From positions 1-5,751 of the forward strand of contig SYCH01000011.1 of assembly GCA_005787025.1 (NCBI GenBank): a stretch of 5,751 bases of DNA. The letters run 5' to 3'. Positions 5,425 through 5,751 of the stretch are shown piece after piece. Numbering within the stretch: the stretch's first letter is position 1; each line of letters opens with the position of its first letter. The notes below the pieces were generated by a model. That model did no database searches. It was given only the letters and a program-made list of their open reading frames with translations, and had not been told where the DNA came from. This DNA comes from Actinomycetota bacterium (GTDB taxonomy: Bacteria > Actinomycetota > Acidimicrobiia > Acidimicrobiales > Ilumatobacteraceae). A program made the translations under genes and the position numbers.

Positions 5425-5751
5425 GTGACGGAGCAGGTCGCTGTGCGCATGTCGGGAATCGTGAAGCGATTCCCCGGAGTGGTGGCCAACGATGGCGTGA
5501 ACCTCGAGATTCGCGCCGGCGAAGTGCACGCACTCCTCGGCGAGAACGGAGCGGGTAAATCCACGTTGTCCAACATTCTCACCGGTTTGTACCGCGCCGA
5601 CGATGGGGTCGTCGAGATCGCCGGTCATCGGTGCGAGTTCTCTTCTCCCCGCGATGCCTTGGATGCTGGCATCGGCATGGTGCATCAGCACTTCCGCCTG
5701 GTACCAACGTTCACGGTGGCCGAGAACGTGGTCCTCGGCGAATCCGATGGC
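5425..5751 (+). CDS. ABC transporter ATP-binding protein, BMP/nucleoside type, N-terminal part
   Basis: The frame is open to the last base, giving the first 109 residues of a protein cut by the window edge. A first ABC domain is visible: MSGIVKRFPGVVANDGVNLEI (9-29), Walker A GENGAGKST (39-47), and the Q-loop region MVHQHFRLVPTFTVAENVVLG (85-105, with Q88). The HQHFxLVPxFTVAENxxLG wording is characteristic of the tandem-domain ATPases (YufO/NupO-like, also sugar types such as RbsA/MglA) that serve BMP binding proteins. It would power import of the ligand delivered by the upstream lipoprotein. Walker B, the ABC signature and the second ABC domain lie beyond the window. GTG is the start, with Shine-Dalgarno GGAGG 9 bases upstream. 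It is probably transcribed from its own promoter because a terminator precedes it. Permease genes are expected downstream, by analogy. Confidence 0.9.
   Translation, partial: MTEQVAVRMSGIVKRFPGVVANDGVNLEIRAGEVHALLGENGAGKSTLSNILTGLYRADDGVVEIAGHRCEFSSPRDALDAGIGMVHQHFRLVPTFTVAENVVLGESDG

Noticed and set aside
5407..5691. 94-residue open frame on the minus strand at the right end
   Set aside because: It lies opposite the ABC ATPase Walker A and Q-loop coding sequence, so it is a shadow frame.

Overview
The window is about 60-65% GC and densely coded, with high-GC codon usage. Gene content fits an actinobacterium, most plausibly of the Acidimicrobiia: an F420-type PPOX protein, a lipoprotein with a Ser/Thr/Glu/Ala/Pro-rich linker, and TAnnnT-type -10 elements. 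The taxonomy is inferred from gene style only. No insertion sequence, phage gene, tRNA, rRNA or CRISPR array is visible.

Left part (1-2477, + strand). The window opens with the 3' end of a sigma-70-like factor (region 4 helix-turn-helix). Six bases after its stop is a perfect 18-bp inverted repeat (203-240). A complete DEAD-box RNA helicase follows (325-2067; DeaD/CsdA type with a C-terminal DbpA-like RNA-binding domain). It has a clear Shine-Dalgarno and a candidate -10. A small PPOX-fold protein of the Rv2061-like F420 group (2082-2477) starts 14 bases after the helicase stop.

Middle part (2435-3921). A class II histone-deacetylase-like amidohydrolase lies on the minus strand (2435-3352). 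It overlaps the PPOX gene tail-to-tail by 43 bp. Divergent from it, across about 104 bp, is a small NYN/PIN-like protein (3457-3921). The divergent gap holds a 7-bp inverted repeat and no strong Shine-Dalgarno for either gene.

Right part (3922-5751, + strand). This is the start of a BMP/PnrA-type ABC importer locus of the kind that usually imports nucleosides. It has a substrate-binding lipoprotein (4046-5305), a strong intrinsic terminator (5325-5364), then the ATP-binding subunit (5425 to the window end, truncated). The two transporter genes are preceded by matching 19-nt elements of the form CTARGGTCA-N4-GTCGGT that contain a TARGGT -10-like hexamer. This suggests that each gene has its own, similarly controlled promoter and that the terminator sets a high binding-protein to ATPase ratio.

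There is no convincing evidence for an undescribed multi-gene system. The most interesting signals are the duplicated promoter-like element of the transporter, the terminator inside that locus, the long perfect palindrome at 203-240, and active-site deviations in the NYN and deacetylase-like proteins.
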